Notes under the pieces: generated by a model
What the model was told of the DNA's origin: nothing
What the model saw: the letters and a program-made list of their open reading frames with translations, nothing else
Database searches by the model: none
Program-made: the position numbers and the translations under genes
Assembly: GCF_001590925.1 (NCBI RefSeq)
Contig: NZ_BCTU01000001.1
Coordinates: forward strand, 310,001 to 374,000
Reading direction: 5' to 3'
Length of the DNA: 64,000 bases
Source: Serratia plymuthica NBRC 102599
Lineage (GTDB): Bacteria; Pseudomonadota; Gammaproteobacteria; Enterobacterales; Enterobacteriaceae
Shown: positions 8,461 to 17,592 of the stretch, piece after piece
Numbering within the stretch: position 1 is the first letter of the stretch
How the letters are laid out: every line of letters begins with the position of its first letter

Positions 8461-9977
8461 TCGGCTCCTGAAGAGAGGAAAGCGTAGTGGCGCAGCAACG
8501 GCATTGGCCGATAACGCGGCTCGCCGTAGTAGCGATGCAGGTTTTCCAGCGTAGCGAGGATTTGCCGCCAGCCGAGCGCAGCCCCCCATTCCAGCGGGCC
8601 GCGCGGGTAATTGACGCCGCAACGCAGGGCGCTATCGATATCTTCGGCGCTGGCGACGCCTTTATTTACCGCATCCAGCGCCTCGTTGCTCAGCATGGCG
8701 AGGGTTCGCATCACCAACAGGCCAGGGTAATCCGGCAGCAAAATCACCTGCTTACCGAACGATTGCAGCAGGCGCACTACCTTGTCGTTGTGCCGTGCGT
8801 CGTTTTGCATTGCGCAGCTGATGGCGACGCAGGGGGCTTGCGAATAGTTGGCAGACAGATCAAACAGCACCACGGGGGTTCCGGTTTCCTCGGCAATCTG
8901 GCTGGCTGTTTTACCATTGGTTAACATAAATGTAACTTCGTCGATCCGGGCAAAGGCGCTGGTCTGGCCAGGTTGTATGATCGCCTCCGCATTTCCCGTC
9001 AGCAATCCGGCCAAAAACGCCACGCCCGCTTCGTCGCCGTGCAGTTGGATGCTGCGTGGCGGCTCCGCCTGCGAGAGGGGCAGGCAGACGGCGGTCGACG
9101 ACGTTTGTTCGCCATCATAACGATAAAAGCCGCAGCCGCTTTTGCGGCCCAGACGCCCGGCGGCCACCAGCTCTTGCTGTACCAGCGACGGCGTAAATCG
9201 CGGGTCCTGGAAAAAGGCCTGAAACACCGACTCGGTGACGGCATAGTTAATATCCTGGCCAATCAGATCGGTCAGTTGCAGCGGCCCCATGGCGAAACAG
9301 CCGGCATCGCGCATCACCGCATCAAGCGTGGCGACATCGGCCACCCGTTCTTCCAGCGCGCGCAGGGTTTCGGCGTAAAAAGGCCGCGCCACGCGGTTGA
9401 CGATAAACCCCGGTGTGGAACGGCACAGCACGCTCTGTTTGCCCCATTGCCGGGCCAGCGTTTGCAGAGTGGCGACGGTATCGGCGCCGGTGTCCAGCCC
9501 GCTGACGATCTCCACCAGCGTCATCAGCGGCGCCGGGTTAAAGAAGTGCAGCCCGGCCAGGCGTTGCGGATGCTGCAGCGCGCCGCCGATGGCGGTAATC
9601 GACAGCGACGAGGTGTTGCTGGCAAACAGCGTGGCGGGTGAGCACAGGGCTTCCAGCTCCCGAAACAGGCTTTGTTTGATCGCCAGTTTTTCGGCTACCG
9701 CCTCTATGATCAGTGTGCTGTCGGCCAGTTGTTCAAGCGTATCCACCGGCTGGATGCGCGCCAGCAATGCCTCGGTGGCGTCCGCATCGGCTTTGCCGGC
9801 CGCCACACGCTGGCGCAATCGCAGGCTTAAGGCGCCCAGCGCGTTTTGGGCAGCGGTTGCGGCGATATCAAACAGTTTCACCTGATGCCCGGCATGGGCC
9901 GCCACCTGGGCAATGCCGATGCCCATGGTGCCCGCGCCAATCACCGCCACGGTTCCGTTGAAGTTCGGCAGGCTCAT
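8457..9977 (-). CDS. paaH: PaaH, 3-hydroxyadipyl-CoA dehydrogenase
   Basis: A 506-residue protein of the 3-hydroxyacyl-CoA dehydrogenase family. The N-terminal Rossmann motif is VAVIGAGTMGIGIAQVAAHAG, and the family segment GLHFFNPAPLMTLVEIV carries the catalytic histidine. A duplicated C-terminal domain near residues 400-490 (SNEALDAVNKGVA, GVNYPRGPLEWG) is typical of PaaH. The enzyme oxidises 3-hydroxyadipyl-CoA to 3-oxoadipyl-CoA with NAD. It starts 3 bases after paaG and overlaps paaI. Confidence 0.94.
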   Translation of the reverse strand: MSLPNFNGTVAVIGAGTMGIGIAQVAAHAGHQVKLFDIAATAAQNALGALSLRLRQRVAAGKADADATEALLARIQPVDTLEQLADSTLIIEAVAEKLAIKQSLFRELEALCSPATLFASNTSSLSITAIGGALQHPQRLAGLHFFNPAPLMTLVEIVSGLDTGADTVATLQTLARQWGKQSVLCRSTPGFIVNRVARPFYAETLRALEERVADVATLDAVMRDAGCFAMGPLQLTDLIGQDINYAVTESVFQAFFQDPRFTPSLVQQELVAAGRLGRKSGCGFYRYDGEQTSSTAVCLPLSQAEPPRSIQLHGDEAGVAFLAGLLTGNAEAIIQPGQTSAFARIDEVTFMLTNGKTASQIAEETGTPVVLFDLSANYSQAPCVAISCAMQNDARHNDKVVRLLQSFGKQVILLPDYPGLLVMRTLAMLSNEALDAVNKGVASAEDIDSALRCGVNYPRGPLEWGAALGWRQILATLENLHRYYGEPRYRPMPLLRHYAFLSSGAE

Positions 9978-9979
9978 GG

Positions 9980-10771
9980 TTATTTCCCGCTGAAATGGGG
10001 TGTGCGTTTGGCGAAGAAGGCGCTGATGCCTTCGCGATAATCGTCGCTGCGGCCGCCGAGGCGCTGAAGATCGCGCTCCAGCTCAAGCTGTTGATCGAGG
10101 CTGTTGGTTGCCGAACCGTAGAGGGCTTTTTTAATCAGTCCCAGCCCGTAAGTCGGCTGGGTGGCCAGATGCCGCGCCAGCGTTTGGGTGTGGTCGGTCA
10201 ATTCGCCTGCGGCCACTACCTGCCAGATCATGCCCCATTCCAACGCCTGCTGTGCGCTGACTTTGTCGCCGAGCAGCGCCATGCCCATGGCGCGGGCATG
10301 GCCCGCCAGACGTGGCAGGAACCAGCTGCCGCCGGAGTCCGGCACCAGCCCCAGGCGGCAAAACGACTGGATAAAGCTGGCGTTGTCGGCGGCGATCACG
10401 ATATCGCAGGCCAATGCCAACGCGGCCCCGGCACCCGCCGCCACGCCGTTGACGGCGCACACCACAGGTTTGGGCAAGGCGGTCAGGCGGCGGATCAGCG
10501 GGTTATAGAAACGTTCGACCGACAGGCCGAGATCCGGTGCCTGTTGCTCAACGCTGACGTTACGATCGCTCAGGTCTTGCCCGGCGCAAAAACCGCGCCC
10601 GGCCCCGGTGATCAGCAAGCAGCGCACCTCGTCGTCACGTTCGGCGCGGGTCAGCGCCTCGCTGAGCTGGTGGTGCATCTCGTCGTTAAAGCTGTTCAGC
10701 CGGTCCGGCCGGTTGAGGGTCAGGGTCAGAACCCCGGCGCCGAGGTGGGTGAGAATCAATGCGTTATCCAT
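9980..10771 (-). CDS. paaG: PaaG, ring-1,2-epoxyphenylacetyl-CoA isomerase
   Basis: A 263-residue crotonase-fold enzyme that isomerises the ring epoxide to the oxepin form and also shifts the double bond of later intermediates. Crotonase features are RPDRLNSFNDEMHHQL, the oxyanion-hole region GAGRGFCAGQDLSDR and GVAAGAGAALALACDI, and the SGGSWFLPRLAG segment with the catalytic acidic residue. It is four bases from paaF and three from paaH, consistent with tight coupling. Confidence 0.93.
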   Translation of the reverse strand: MDNALILTHLGAGVLTLTLNRPDRLNSFNDEMHHQLSEALTRAERDDEVRCLLITGAGRGFCAGQDLSDRNVSVEQQAPDLGLSVERFYNPLIRRLTALPKPVVCAVNGVAAGAGAALALACDIVIAADNASFIQSFCRLGLVPDSGGSWFLPRLAGHARAMGMALLGDKVSAQQALEWGMIWQVVAAGELTDHTQTLARHLATQPTYGLGLIKKALYGSATNSLDQQLELERDLQRLGGRSDDYREGISAFFAKRTPHFSGK

Positions 10772-10774
10772 AAA

Positions 10775-11548
10775 TCAGCGCCCCTGATAGTTTGGCGTAC
10801 GTTTTTCGAAGAAGGCGGCGATGCCTTCACGGCGATCGTCGGTGGCGGCCAGCGCGACAAACTGCTGGCGCTCACAGGCCAGCCCCTGGCTGAGGCCGAC
10901 TTCTTCCGCCTGTTTTAGCGCCTGCTTGGCGGCACGCAGCGCCAGCGGGGCTTGTAAGCTGATGCGTTCGGCGATCTGCTGAGCGCGTTCCAGCGTCAGC
11001 GCGTCGACGCACACTTCACTGACCAGCCCGGCTTGCAGCGCGCGAGTGGCGTTGATGGCCTCACCGGTCAACACCATCTGGGCGGCCAGGGATTTCCCGA
11101 CGCAGCGGATTAAACGCTGGGTGCCACCCGCTCCCGGTATCAGGCCAAGGGTGATTTCCGGCAGACCAAAGCGGGCGCTTTCGCCGCAGATAATGAGGTC
11201 GCAGGCCAGCGCCAGCTCGCAGCCGGCACCGAGCGCGTAGCCGTTTACCGCCGCCAGCAGCGGCTTACTGAACTGCGCCAGCCGCTGCCACAGCAACGGT
11301 CGGCGATCCGCCAGTGCCGCGGGCAGGTCCTGCTGTTGCAGCTCCCGCAGATCGGCACCCGCAGCAAAGAAGCGCGCGGCACCGGTTATCACCACTGCGC
11401 CCACGCCTGCGTCGGCATCGGCTTGTTCCAGCCGATACGCCAACTGTTCCAGGCACGGGGTGCTCAGGGCGTTACGCGCCTCCGGGCGATGCAGCGTCAG
11501 GGTGACCACGCGTCGCTGCTGTTGTTGCAAGATCAAAGGGGTTTCCAT
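10775..11548 (-). CDS. paaF: PaaF, 2,3-dehydroadipyl-CoA hydratase
   Basis: A 257-residue enoyl-CoA hydratase. It has RPEARNALSTPCLEQL, the acyl-CoA binding region ARFFAAGADLREL, GYALGAGCELALACDL and the catalytic glutamate region LPEITLGLIPGAGGTQRL. It hydrates 2,3-dehydroadipyl-CoA in the lower part of the pathway. PaaF and PaaG are paralogues and act as a complex in E. coli; the tandem layout fits that. Confidence 0.93.
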   Translation of the reverse strand: METPLILQQQQRRVVTLTLHRPEARNALSTPCLEQLAYRLEQADADAGVGAVVITGAARFFAAGADLRELQQQDLPAALADRRPLLWQRLAQFSKPLLAAVNGYALGAGCELALACDLIICGESARFGLPEITLGLIPGAGGTQRLIRCVGKSLAAQMVLTGEAINATRALQAGLVSEVCVDALTLERAQQIAERISLQAPLALRAAKQALKQAEEVGLSQGLACERQQFVALAATDDRREGIAAFFEKRTPNYQGR

Positions 11549-11557
11549 TACCGTCTC

Positions 11558-12616
11558 CTAGACGTCAAAGTCCAACACCACGCCGTCGCCGCGCGGCCAC
11601 GACTGGCAACTCAATACGAAGCCGGCGGCCAGTTGATCCGGCTCCAGGCTGTAGTTGACGGCCATCTCCACCTGGCCGGCCTTCAGCCGGCATTTGCAGG
11701 TAGCGCATACCCCGCCTTTGCAGGCGTAGGGCAGGTCCGCGCCCTGGCGCAGCGCCGCGTCCAGAATGCTGTCGTCTTGTGCGCCAACCTCGATATTCAA
11801 GCGGCGGCCATCGAGCAGGATCTCTACCTGGGTGGCGTTGCGGCTGCTGTCGTTGAGCGGGCGGGCGGCAATGCCGCTGGTGTTAAAACGTTCGCTGTGG
11901 ATGTGGGCAGCCGGTACGCCGGCTTGTTCCAGCACGGTTTGCGCGTCGTCCATCATCGCCTCCGGCCCGCAGATAAAGGCGTGGTCGTAGTCGCGGTAAT
12001 CCAGCAGCGCACTCCCGATAGCCGTCAGGCGTTCGCGATCGATGCGACCGCTGAGCAGCGGGCTGTCCAGGCTCTCCTGGCTGAACAGGTACAGCGGCTG
12101 AAAGCGCTGCGGATAGCGGTTTTTCAGGTCGCACAATGCCTCTTTGAACATCACCGAACGGCTGCTGCGGTTGCCGTAGATCAGCGTGAAGCGGCTGTTG
12201 GCTTCCAGTTGCAGCGTGGCCTTGATGATCGACAGCATCGGCGTGATGCCGGAGCCGGCGGCAATCGCCAGATAGTTGCCGCAGTTTTCCGCCTGCGGCT
12301 GATAGCCGAAACGCCCCTGCGGCACCATCACCTCCAGCGCGTCGCCGACCTGTAGCATTTGATTGACGAACGAGGAGAAACGCCCCTGATGAATCGCTTT
12401 GACGCCGATCTGCAGCAGTCCTTCTTGCGGGGCGCTGCAAATGGAATAGCAGCGGCGCAGCTCTTCGCCGTTGACCCACGCCTTTAACGTCAGATGCTGG
12501 CCGGGGGTGTAGCGGTAATGGCTTTTCAGCTCATCGGGCACGCGCAGCGTAATGGCCACGGCGTCCGGCGTTTCGCGCTCGATGGCGGCGACGTTAAGGC
12601 GATGGAAGAGCGTCAT
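11558..12616 (-). CDS. paaE: PaaE, reductase of the phenylacetyl-CoA epoxidase
   Basis: A 352-residue flavo-iron-sulfur reductase. An N-terminal FAD-binding ferredoxin reductase domain (RCYSICSAP, YLAIAAGSGITPMLSII) is followed by the NAD(P)H domain (LIYGNRSSRSVMFKE). A C-terminal plant-type [2Fe-2S] ferredoxin has the cysteine set CKGGVCATCKC plus a later SCQSWP cysteine. It passes electrons from NADPH to the PaaABC oxygenase. All four cluster cysteines are visible. It is downstream of paaD in the operon. Confidence 0.95.
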   Translation of the reverse strand: MTLFHRLNVAAIERETPDAVAITLRVPDELKSHYRYTPGQHLTLKAWVNGEELRRCYSICSAPQEGLLQIGVKAIHQGRFSSFVNQMLQVGDALEVMVPQGRFGYQPQAENCGNYLAIAAGSGITPMLSIIKATLQLEANSRFTLIYGNRSSRSVMFKEALCDLKNRYPQRFQPLYLFSQESLDSPLLSGRIDRERLTAIGSALLDYRDYDHAFICGPEAMMDDAQTVLEQAGVPAAHIHSERFNTSGIAARPLNDSSRNATQVEILLDGRRLNIEVGAQDDSILDAALRQGADLPYACKGGVCATCKCRLKAGQVEMAVNYSLEPDQLAAGFVLSCQSWPRGDGVVLDFDV

Positions 12617-12642
12617 GGTGTTCTCCTATTGCAGGGCGCGGC

Positions 12643-13140
12643 CTATATACATTTGAAATAGTCGAACGGTTCCCGGCACTCGCAGCAGCGGTAAAGTGCC
12701 TTGCAGGCGGTGGAGCCGAACTCGCTGATTTTTTCGCTGTGGGTGCTGCCGCAGCGCGGGCAGGGCACCGGGCCGTGGGCCTCGGGTTTATCGCAGGTGT
12801 GGCCCTGCGGCGGCGCGACGCCGTAGTCCCGCAACCGCGCACGCGCAGCCGCATTCATCCAATCGGTGGTCCAGGCCGGGCTGAGGCGGATTGCCACCTT
12901 CACCGGGCTGAAACCGGCTTCCGCCAGCCGCTGCTCGATGGCGTTGAGCAGATATTCGGTAGCGGGGCAGCCGGAGTAGGTCGGCGTAAAGGTAATGCGC
13001 CAGCCTGCGCCGTCCGGCTCTACGTCGCGCACCATACCCAGATCGGTGATCGACAGTACCGGCAGTTCCGGATCGCTGATCTGTTGCAGACAGTGCCAGA
13101 TTTGCGGGATCTCGGCGGCTTGCAGCCGGGTGATGTTCAT
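12643..13140 (-). CDS. paaD: PaaD, epoxidase assembly factor (MIP18/DUF59 plus zinc ribbon)
   Basis: A 165-residue protein with a DUF59/MIP18 domain (residues about 10-90; DPELPVLSITDLGMVRDV and FTPTYSGCPATE). A C-terminal cysteine ribbon follows (CPRCGSTHSEKI, CCECREPFDYFKC). PaaD is thought to help maturation of the iron centres of the epoxidase system. Gene position between paaC and paaE matches other catabolons. Confidence 0.93.
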   Translation of the reverse strand: MNITRLQAAEIPQIWHCLQQISDPELPVLSITDLGMVRDVEPDGAGWRITFTPTYSGCPATEYLLNAIEQRLAEAGFSPVKVAIRLSPAWTTDWMNAAARARLRDYGVAPPQGHTCDKPEAHGPVPCPRCGSTHSEKISEFGSTACKALYRCCECREPFDYFKCI

Positions 13141-13150
13141 GGCGGCCTCT

Positions 13151-13909
13151 TTACCAGTTGCTGTTGGGATAGGAGCGCTGCAGAAACTGCATTTCTGCCA
13201 GCAGCGGGCCGAGATGTTCGCTGTGCCGCCCCTGTTTGCCGCCGTGACGGAACGCCTGTTCCTCCGGCAACGTCAGGGTGGCCAGGCGCAGGGTGTCGTC
13301 CACCAGCGCCCGCCAGGGTGCCTCAAGCTGACGCGGATCGGCGGCGATGCCTTGTTCCGCCAACGCCAGCTCGAGGTCATCGGCGTGGAACAGTTCAGCG
13401 GTAAAGCGCCACAGGTTATCCAGCGCCTGCTGAATTTTTTGATGACTGACCGCGTTGCCATCGCCCAGGCGAATCATCCAGCCGCGGCTGAAGCGCAGGT
13501 GATAATCCGCCTCCTTCAGCGATTTGGCGGCGATGGCGGCCAGCTGTGGATCACGGCTGCGGCTCAGCGCCTGGTGCAACTGCACGTGGTAAGCGTCGAG
13601 CAAAAACTGCCGCACCAGGGTGTCGTTGAAACCGCCGTTCGGCTGTTCCGCCAGCAGCAGGTTGTGGAACTCACGCTCGTCGCGGCCGAAGGCCAGGCGA
13701 TCTTCACCGTATTGCGGCCCGGCCAGTTCGGCGGCATAGCCGAGAAAGTTGCGCGCCTGCCCGAGCAGATCCAGGCCGATGTTCGCCAGCGCCAGATCGA
13801 TTTCCAGCTCCGGCGCGTGGCCGCACCAGGCACACAGCCGCTGGGCCAGGATCAGCGGCGTATCGCTTTGACGCAGTACATAGGTGATTCGCGGATCGTT
13901 AAAGGTCAT
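13151..13909 (-). CDS. paaC: PaaC, structural subunit of phenylacetyl-CoA epoxidase
   Basis: A 252-residue ferritin-like helical protein that forms the heterodimeric core with PaaA but lacks a full diiron site. Segments such as LIGLALANIGLDLLGQARNF-like (here LALANIGLDLLGQARNFLGY) and EADYHLRFSRGWMIRLGDG are characteristic. It lies between paaB and paaD with short gaps. Complete at family length. Confidence 0.94.
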   Translation of the reverse strand: MTFNDPRITYVLRQSDTPLILAQRLCAWCGHAPELEIDLALANIGLDLLGQARNFLGYAAELAGPQYGEDRLAFGRDEREFHNLLLAEQPNGGFNDTLVRQFLLDAYHVQLHQALSRSRDPQLAAIAAKSLKEADYHLRFSRGWMIRLGDGNAVSHQKIQQALDNLWRFTAELFHADDLELALAEQGIAADPRQLEAPWRALVDDTLRLATLTLPEEQAFRHGGKQGRHSEHLGPLLAEMQFLQRSYPNSNW

Positions 13910-13917
13910 GGCCGCCT

Positions 13918-14205
13918 CTACATGTTCTTGATGCCGTCGGGAATGGTGTAGAACGTCGGATGACGGTAGATCTTGTCATCGGACGGATCGAAGAACGCCC
14001 CGCGATCTTCCGGCTGTGAAGCGATCAGATGGCTCGATTGCACCACCCAGATTGAGCAGCCTTCGCTGCGCCGGGTATAGGCATCGCGGGCATTTTCCAG
14101 CGCCATTTGGTCATCGGCGGCGTGCAGGCTGCCGACATGGCGGTGCGCCAACCCTTGTTTGCTGCGAATAAACACTTCATACAGCGGCCATTCAGCGTGA
14201 GTCAT
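13918..14205 (-). CDS. paaB: PaaB, epoxidase bridging subunit
   Basis: A 95-residue PaaB protein (WPLYEVFIRSKQGLAHRHVG, DAYTRRSEGCSIWVVQ, FYTIPDGIKNM). PaaB links PaaAC heterodimers into the larger complex. The ATG at 14205 is preferred over one 15 bases upstream because it matches the E. coli N-terminus and sits 7 bases after AAGGAA. Confidence 0.94.
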   Translation of the reverse strand: MTHAEWPLYEVFIRSKQGLAHRHVGSLHAADDQMALENARDAYTRRSEGCSIWVVQSSHLIASQPEDRGAFFDPSDDKIYRHPTFYTIPDGIKNM

Positions 14206-14220
14206 TTTCGATTCCTTCAT

Positions 14221-15159
14221 CTATGCGGCGGTGGCGGCATTTTTCGTCGCGTGGGCCAGCGCGCCTTCACGCACCCAGGCACCGTCGTCCCAGGCGCGGC
14301 GCTTGGCCTGCAGGCGTTCGTGGTTGCATTGCCCGCGCCCCTTGATCACCTCATGCAACTCGCTCCAGTCGATAGCGCCGAAGCGGTAGTGACCGGCAGC
14401 CTCGTCCCAGGCCAACTCGGCATCGGGTGCGGTCATGCCCAGCGCTTCCAACTGCGGCACGGTGTTGTCGACAAATTTCTGCCGCAGTTCGTCATTGCTG
14501 TGGCGTTTGATCTTCCACGCCATGCTTTGCGCGCTGTGCGGTGAGTCGGTGTCGCTCGGGCCGAACATCATCAGCACTGGCCACCAAAATCGGTTAATGG
14601 CGTCTTGCAGCATCGCTTTTTGCTGCTCGCTGCCGTTAGCCATCGCCATCACCGCTTCGTAACCCTGGCGCTGGTGGAAACTTTCTTCTTTGCAGATTTT
14701 CACCATCGCCCGCGCATAGGGGCCGTAAGAGGCACGACACAGCGCCACCTGATTGACGATGGCTGCGCCGTCGACCAGCCAGCCAATCACCCCGATATCC
14801 GCCCAGTTGAGCGTCGGGTAGTTGAAGATGGAGGAATACTTCATCTTGCCGTCGAGCATTTTTCGGTAGATCTCCTGGCGCGAGCAGCCCAGGGTTTCGG
14901 CGGCGCTGTACAGGTACAGACCGTGTCCGGCTTCGTCCTGCACCTTGGCCAGCAGCACCGCCTTGCGGCGCAGGGTCGGTGCCCGCGTCAGCCAGTTGGC
15001 TTCCGGCAGCATGCCAACCACTTCGGAATGGGCGTGTTGGCCAATCTGGCGGATCAGATTTTGGCGATAGGCGTCAGGCATCCAGTCTTTGGCTTCGATG
15101 GCGGTATCCGCCGCAATCTTGGCGTCGAAGTGCTGCTGATATTGCGCGTCAGTGGTCAT
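14221..15159 (-). CDS. paaA: PaaA, catalytic diiron subunit of phenylacetyl-CoA epoxidase
   Basis: A 312-residue ferritin-like diiron monooxygenase subunit that epoxidises the aromatic ring of phenylacetyl-CoA. Diiron carboxylate/histidine segments are visible as [17 protein letters not shown] and [15 protein letters not shown]. The start at 15159 follows AGAGG with 6-base spacing; the reading frame is open 54 bases further upstream into the control region, but this was rejected. First gene of the minus-strand operon, divergent from paaZ. Confidence 0.95.
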   Translation of the reverse strand: MTTDAQYQQHFDAKIAADTAIEAKDWMPDAYRQNLIRQIGQHAHSEVVGMLPEANWLTRAPTLRRKAVLLAKVQDEAGHGLYLYSAAETLGCSRQEIYRKMLDGKMKYSSIFNYPTLNWADIGVIGWLVDGAAIVNQVALCRASYGPYARAMVKICKEESFHQRQGYEAVMAMANGSEQQKAMLQDAINRFWWPVLMMFGPSDTDSPHSAQSMAWKIKRHSNDELRQKFVDNTVPQLEALGMTAPDAELAWDEAAGHYRFGAIDWSELHEVIKGRGQCNHERLQAKRRAWDDGAWVREGALAHATKNAATAA

Positions 15160-15478
15160 GCTTGCCTCTTGGTGATTCGTATTTTTCACATTAAATATAA
15201 AAATGTGAATCACGTTAATTCACCTTAAGGCTACAAACTGATAACAAAAAGATCAAAGGGCCTTTATGTTGTTTTGCGATGCTACTCACAAAGGTGTTTT
15301 TTAATTATTTGTTTTATATGTTTTTTATAAAGTAAGTTCGAGAGTTTTTTCGATGTGTTTGGCTCCAGTCGGGGTCATGTTGTTTGATTTTTGTTAAATT
15401 TTTATCGGGTGTAAACTGGACAATATGTGATACGTAATTAAGCTATCTAGTGTAAATTTATGAATTCCGGAGATGCAC
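15160..15478. promoter_or_regulatory. paaA-paaZ divergent control region
   Basis: This AT-rich 319-bp gap separates paaA and paaZ. Directly in front of paaA is the core TGATTC (15173-15178) facing GAATCA (15207-15212), within two 15-mers resembling the PaaX operator known from E. coli (from memory, about WWTRTGATTCGYGWT): 15169-15183 and the reverse of 15202-15216. A perfect inverted repeat TTCACATT-N9-AATGTGAA (15185-15209) lies between them. A third half-site-like 15-mer is at 15424-15438, 40 bases before paaZ. Exact promoters were not assigned. Confidence 0.6.
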
Positions 15479-17551
15479 ATGCAGCAGTTACACAGTTACC
15501 TTTCTGGCGGCTGGGTGTTCGGCCAGGGGCAAGCCCGCGAAATCCATCACGCCATTACCGGCGAACCGCTGTATCAGGTTTGCTCCGACGGCCTGCCGCT
15601 GGCCGCCAGCCTGGACTATGCGCGCCATAAAGGCGGCAGGGCGCTGGCGCAGATGACATTCCAGCAGCGCGCGCAAATGATGAAGGCAGTGGCCAAACAC
15701 CTGCTGGCGCACAAAGAGGCGTTGTATGCGATTTCATACCAGACCGGTGCCACGCGCAGCGACGGCTGGGTGGACATCGAAGGCGGCATCGCGACGCTGT
15801 TCGCCTATGCCGGCCTGGCGGGGCGTGAACTGCCGGACGATACCCTGTGGCCGGAGGACGAGCCGATTTCGTTATCCAAACAGGCGCAGTTCGCCGCTCG
15901 CCACGTGTTGACCTCGCGACCGGGCGTGGCGCTGCATATCAACGCCTTTAACTTCCCCTGCTGGGGGATGCTGGAAAAACTGGCGCCGACCTGGCTGGCG
16001 GGCATGCCGGCCATCATTAAACCGGCGACGGCCACCGCGCAGCTGACGCAGGCGATGGTCAGGTTGATTATCGACAGCGGGCTGGTGCCGGAAGGGGCTT
16101 TGCAGTTGGTGTGCGGTGGCATCGGCGACATGTTCGATCACCTGGATTATCAGGACGCGGTGACCTTCACCGGCTCGGCGCAGACCGGCCAACACCTGCG
16201 CGCGCACCCGCGCCTGCTGGCAAAATCTATCGCTTTCACTATGGAGGCCGATTCGCTCAACTGCTGCGTGCTGGGGGAGGACGTCACGCCGCAAATGCCG
16301 GAGTTTGCGCTGTTCATCAAGGAGGTGTGCCGTGAAATGACCGCCAAGGCCGGGCAGAAATGCACCGCCATCCGGCGGATTATCGTGCCGGCGAAGCGGG
16401 TGGTTGAGGTGCAACAGGCGCTACTGCAACGGCTGGCCGGGGTAACGGTGGGCGATCCCAAGCTGGAACAGGTGCGAATGGGGGCGCTGGTCAGCCGCGA
16501 GCAGCGCGATGATGTGCAGCAAAAGGTGGAATTCCTGCTGCACCACGGCTGCGAACCGCTGTGCGGTGCGGCGCTCGATAAACTGGATTTGGTCGGTGAG
16601 GGCGTGCAGAACGGCGCGTTTTATCCGGCCACGCTGCTGTATTGTCCCGATCCGTTTTCGCACCAGGCGGTACATGGCACCGAAGCTTTTGGGCCGGTGG
16701 CGACGCTGATGCCGTATCAACAGAGCGAGCAGGCGATTGAGCTGGCGCTGCTGGGCCAGGGTAGCCTGGTGGGATCATTGGTGACTGCCGATGAGGCGTT
16801 GGCAACGCGCTTTATCCGTGCCACCGCCTGCGCCCACGGCCGTATGCTGATCCTGGATCGCCACGCGGCCGTGGAATCCACCGGCCACGGCTCACCGCTG
16901 CCGATGCTGATGCACGGCGGGCCGGGGCGTGCCGGTGGGGGCGAGGAGTTGGGCGGGTTGCGTGCGGTGAAACACTATATGCAACGCACCGCCCTCCAGG
17001 GCAGCCCGGCGATGCTGGCGGCGATTGGCCGCGAGTGGGTGCGCGGAGCGACAGTGATTGAGGATCCGGTTCATCCGTTCCGTAAATACTTTGAACAGCT
17101 GCAACTGGGCGAAAGTCTGCTGACCGCCCGCCGCACCGTGACCGAAGCCGATATCGTGAATTTTGCCTGCCTGAGCGGCGATCATTTCTACGCCCACATG
17201 GACAAGATCGGCGCCGCCGAGTCGCTGTTTGGCGAGCGGGTGGCGCACGGCTATTTTGTGGTTTCAGCCGCCGCCGGGCTGTTTGTCGACCCTGGCGTGG
17301 GGCCGGTGATCGCCAACTATGGCATGGAAAACCTGCGCTTTATCGAACCGGTGAAAATCGGCGATACGCTCCAGGTGCGCCTGACCTGCAAAAAGAAAAT
17401 CCGCAAGCCGCAGAAAACCGCAGAGGATCGCCCGCATGGGGTCGTGGTGTGGGATGTTCAGGTGTTGAATCAGCATCAGCAGGCGGTGGCGCTGTACAGC
17501 ATTTTGACGCTGGTGGCGTGCCAGGAAGGCGACGTTGGGGCGGTAAGCTGA
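15479..17551 (+). CDS. paaZ: PaaZ, bifunctional oxepin-CoA hydrolase / aldehyde dehydrogenase
   Basis: A 690-residue fusion. The N-terminal aldehyde dehydrogenase domain (about 1-520) has catalytic cysteine in [12 protein letters not shown] and glutamate in [12 protein letters not shown]. The C-terminal MaoC-type hotdog hydratase domain (about 540-680) has the family segment [18 protein letters not shown]. It opens the oxepin ring and oxidises the resulting semialdehyde. The ATG at 15479 sits 6 bases after GGAG; an ATG two codons earlier is too close to it. Confidence 0.95.
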   Translation: MQQLHSYLSGGWVFGQGQAREIHHAITGEPLYQVCSDGLPLAASLDYARHKGGRALAQMTFQQRAQMMKAVAKHLLAHKEALYAISYQTGATRSDGWVDIEGGIATLFAYAGLAGRELPDDTLWPEDEPISLSKQAQFAARHVLTSRPGVALHINAFNFPCWGMLEKLAPTWLAGMPAIIKPATATAQLTQAMVRLIIDSGLVPEGALQLVCGGIGDMFDHLDYQDAVTFTGSAQTGQHLRAHPRLLAKSIAFTMEADSLNCCVLGEDVTPQMPEFALFIKEVCREMTAKAGQKCTAIRRIIVPAKRVVEVQQALLQRLAGVTVGDPKLEQVRMGALVSREQRDDVQQKVEFLLHHGCEPLCGAALDKLDLVGEGVQNGAFYPATLLYCPDPFSHQAVHGTEAFGPVATLMPYQQSEQAIELALLGQGSLVGSLVTADEALATRFIRATACAHGRMLILDRHAAVESTGHGSPLPMLMHGGPGRAGGGEELGGLRAVKHYMQRTALQGSPAMLAAIGREWVRGATVIEDPVHPFRKYFEQLQLGESLLTARRTVTEADIVNFACLSGDHFYAHMDKIGAAESLFGERVAHGYFVVSAAAGLFVDPGVGPVIANYGMENLRFIEPVKIGDTLQVRLTCKKKIRKPQKTAEDRPHGVVVWDVQVLNQHQQAVALYSILTLVACQEGDVGAVS

Positions 17552-17570
17552 CCGGCAACAGATTGCCGGT
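17551..17570. terminator. Hairpin between paaZ and the diguanylate cyclase gene
   Basis: A perfect 8-bp stem ACCGGCAA / TTGCCGGT with loop CAGA begins at the last base of the paaZ stop. No U run follows, so it may be a weak or bidirectional 3'-end structure for the convergent genes. Confidence 0.4.
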
Positions 17571-17592
17571 CATGTATCACTATGGGGCTGGG

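Noticed and set aside
11336-12355. 339-codon plus-strand open frame opposite paaE
   Set aside because: paaE has all FAD, NAD and iron-sulfur motifs; the opposite frame has no recognisable domain.
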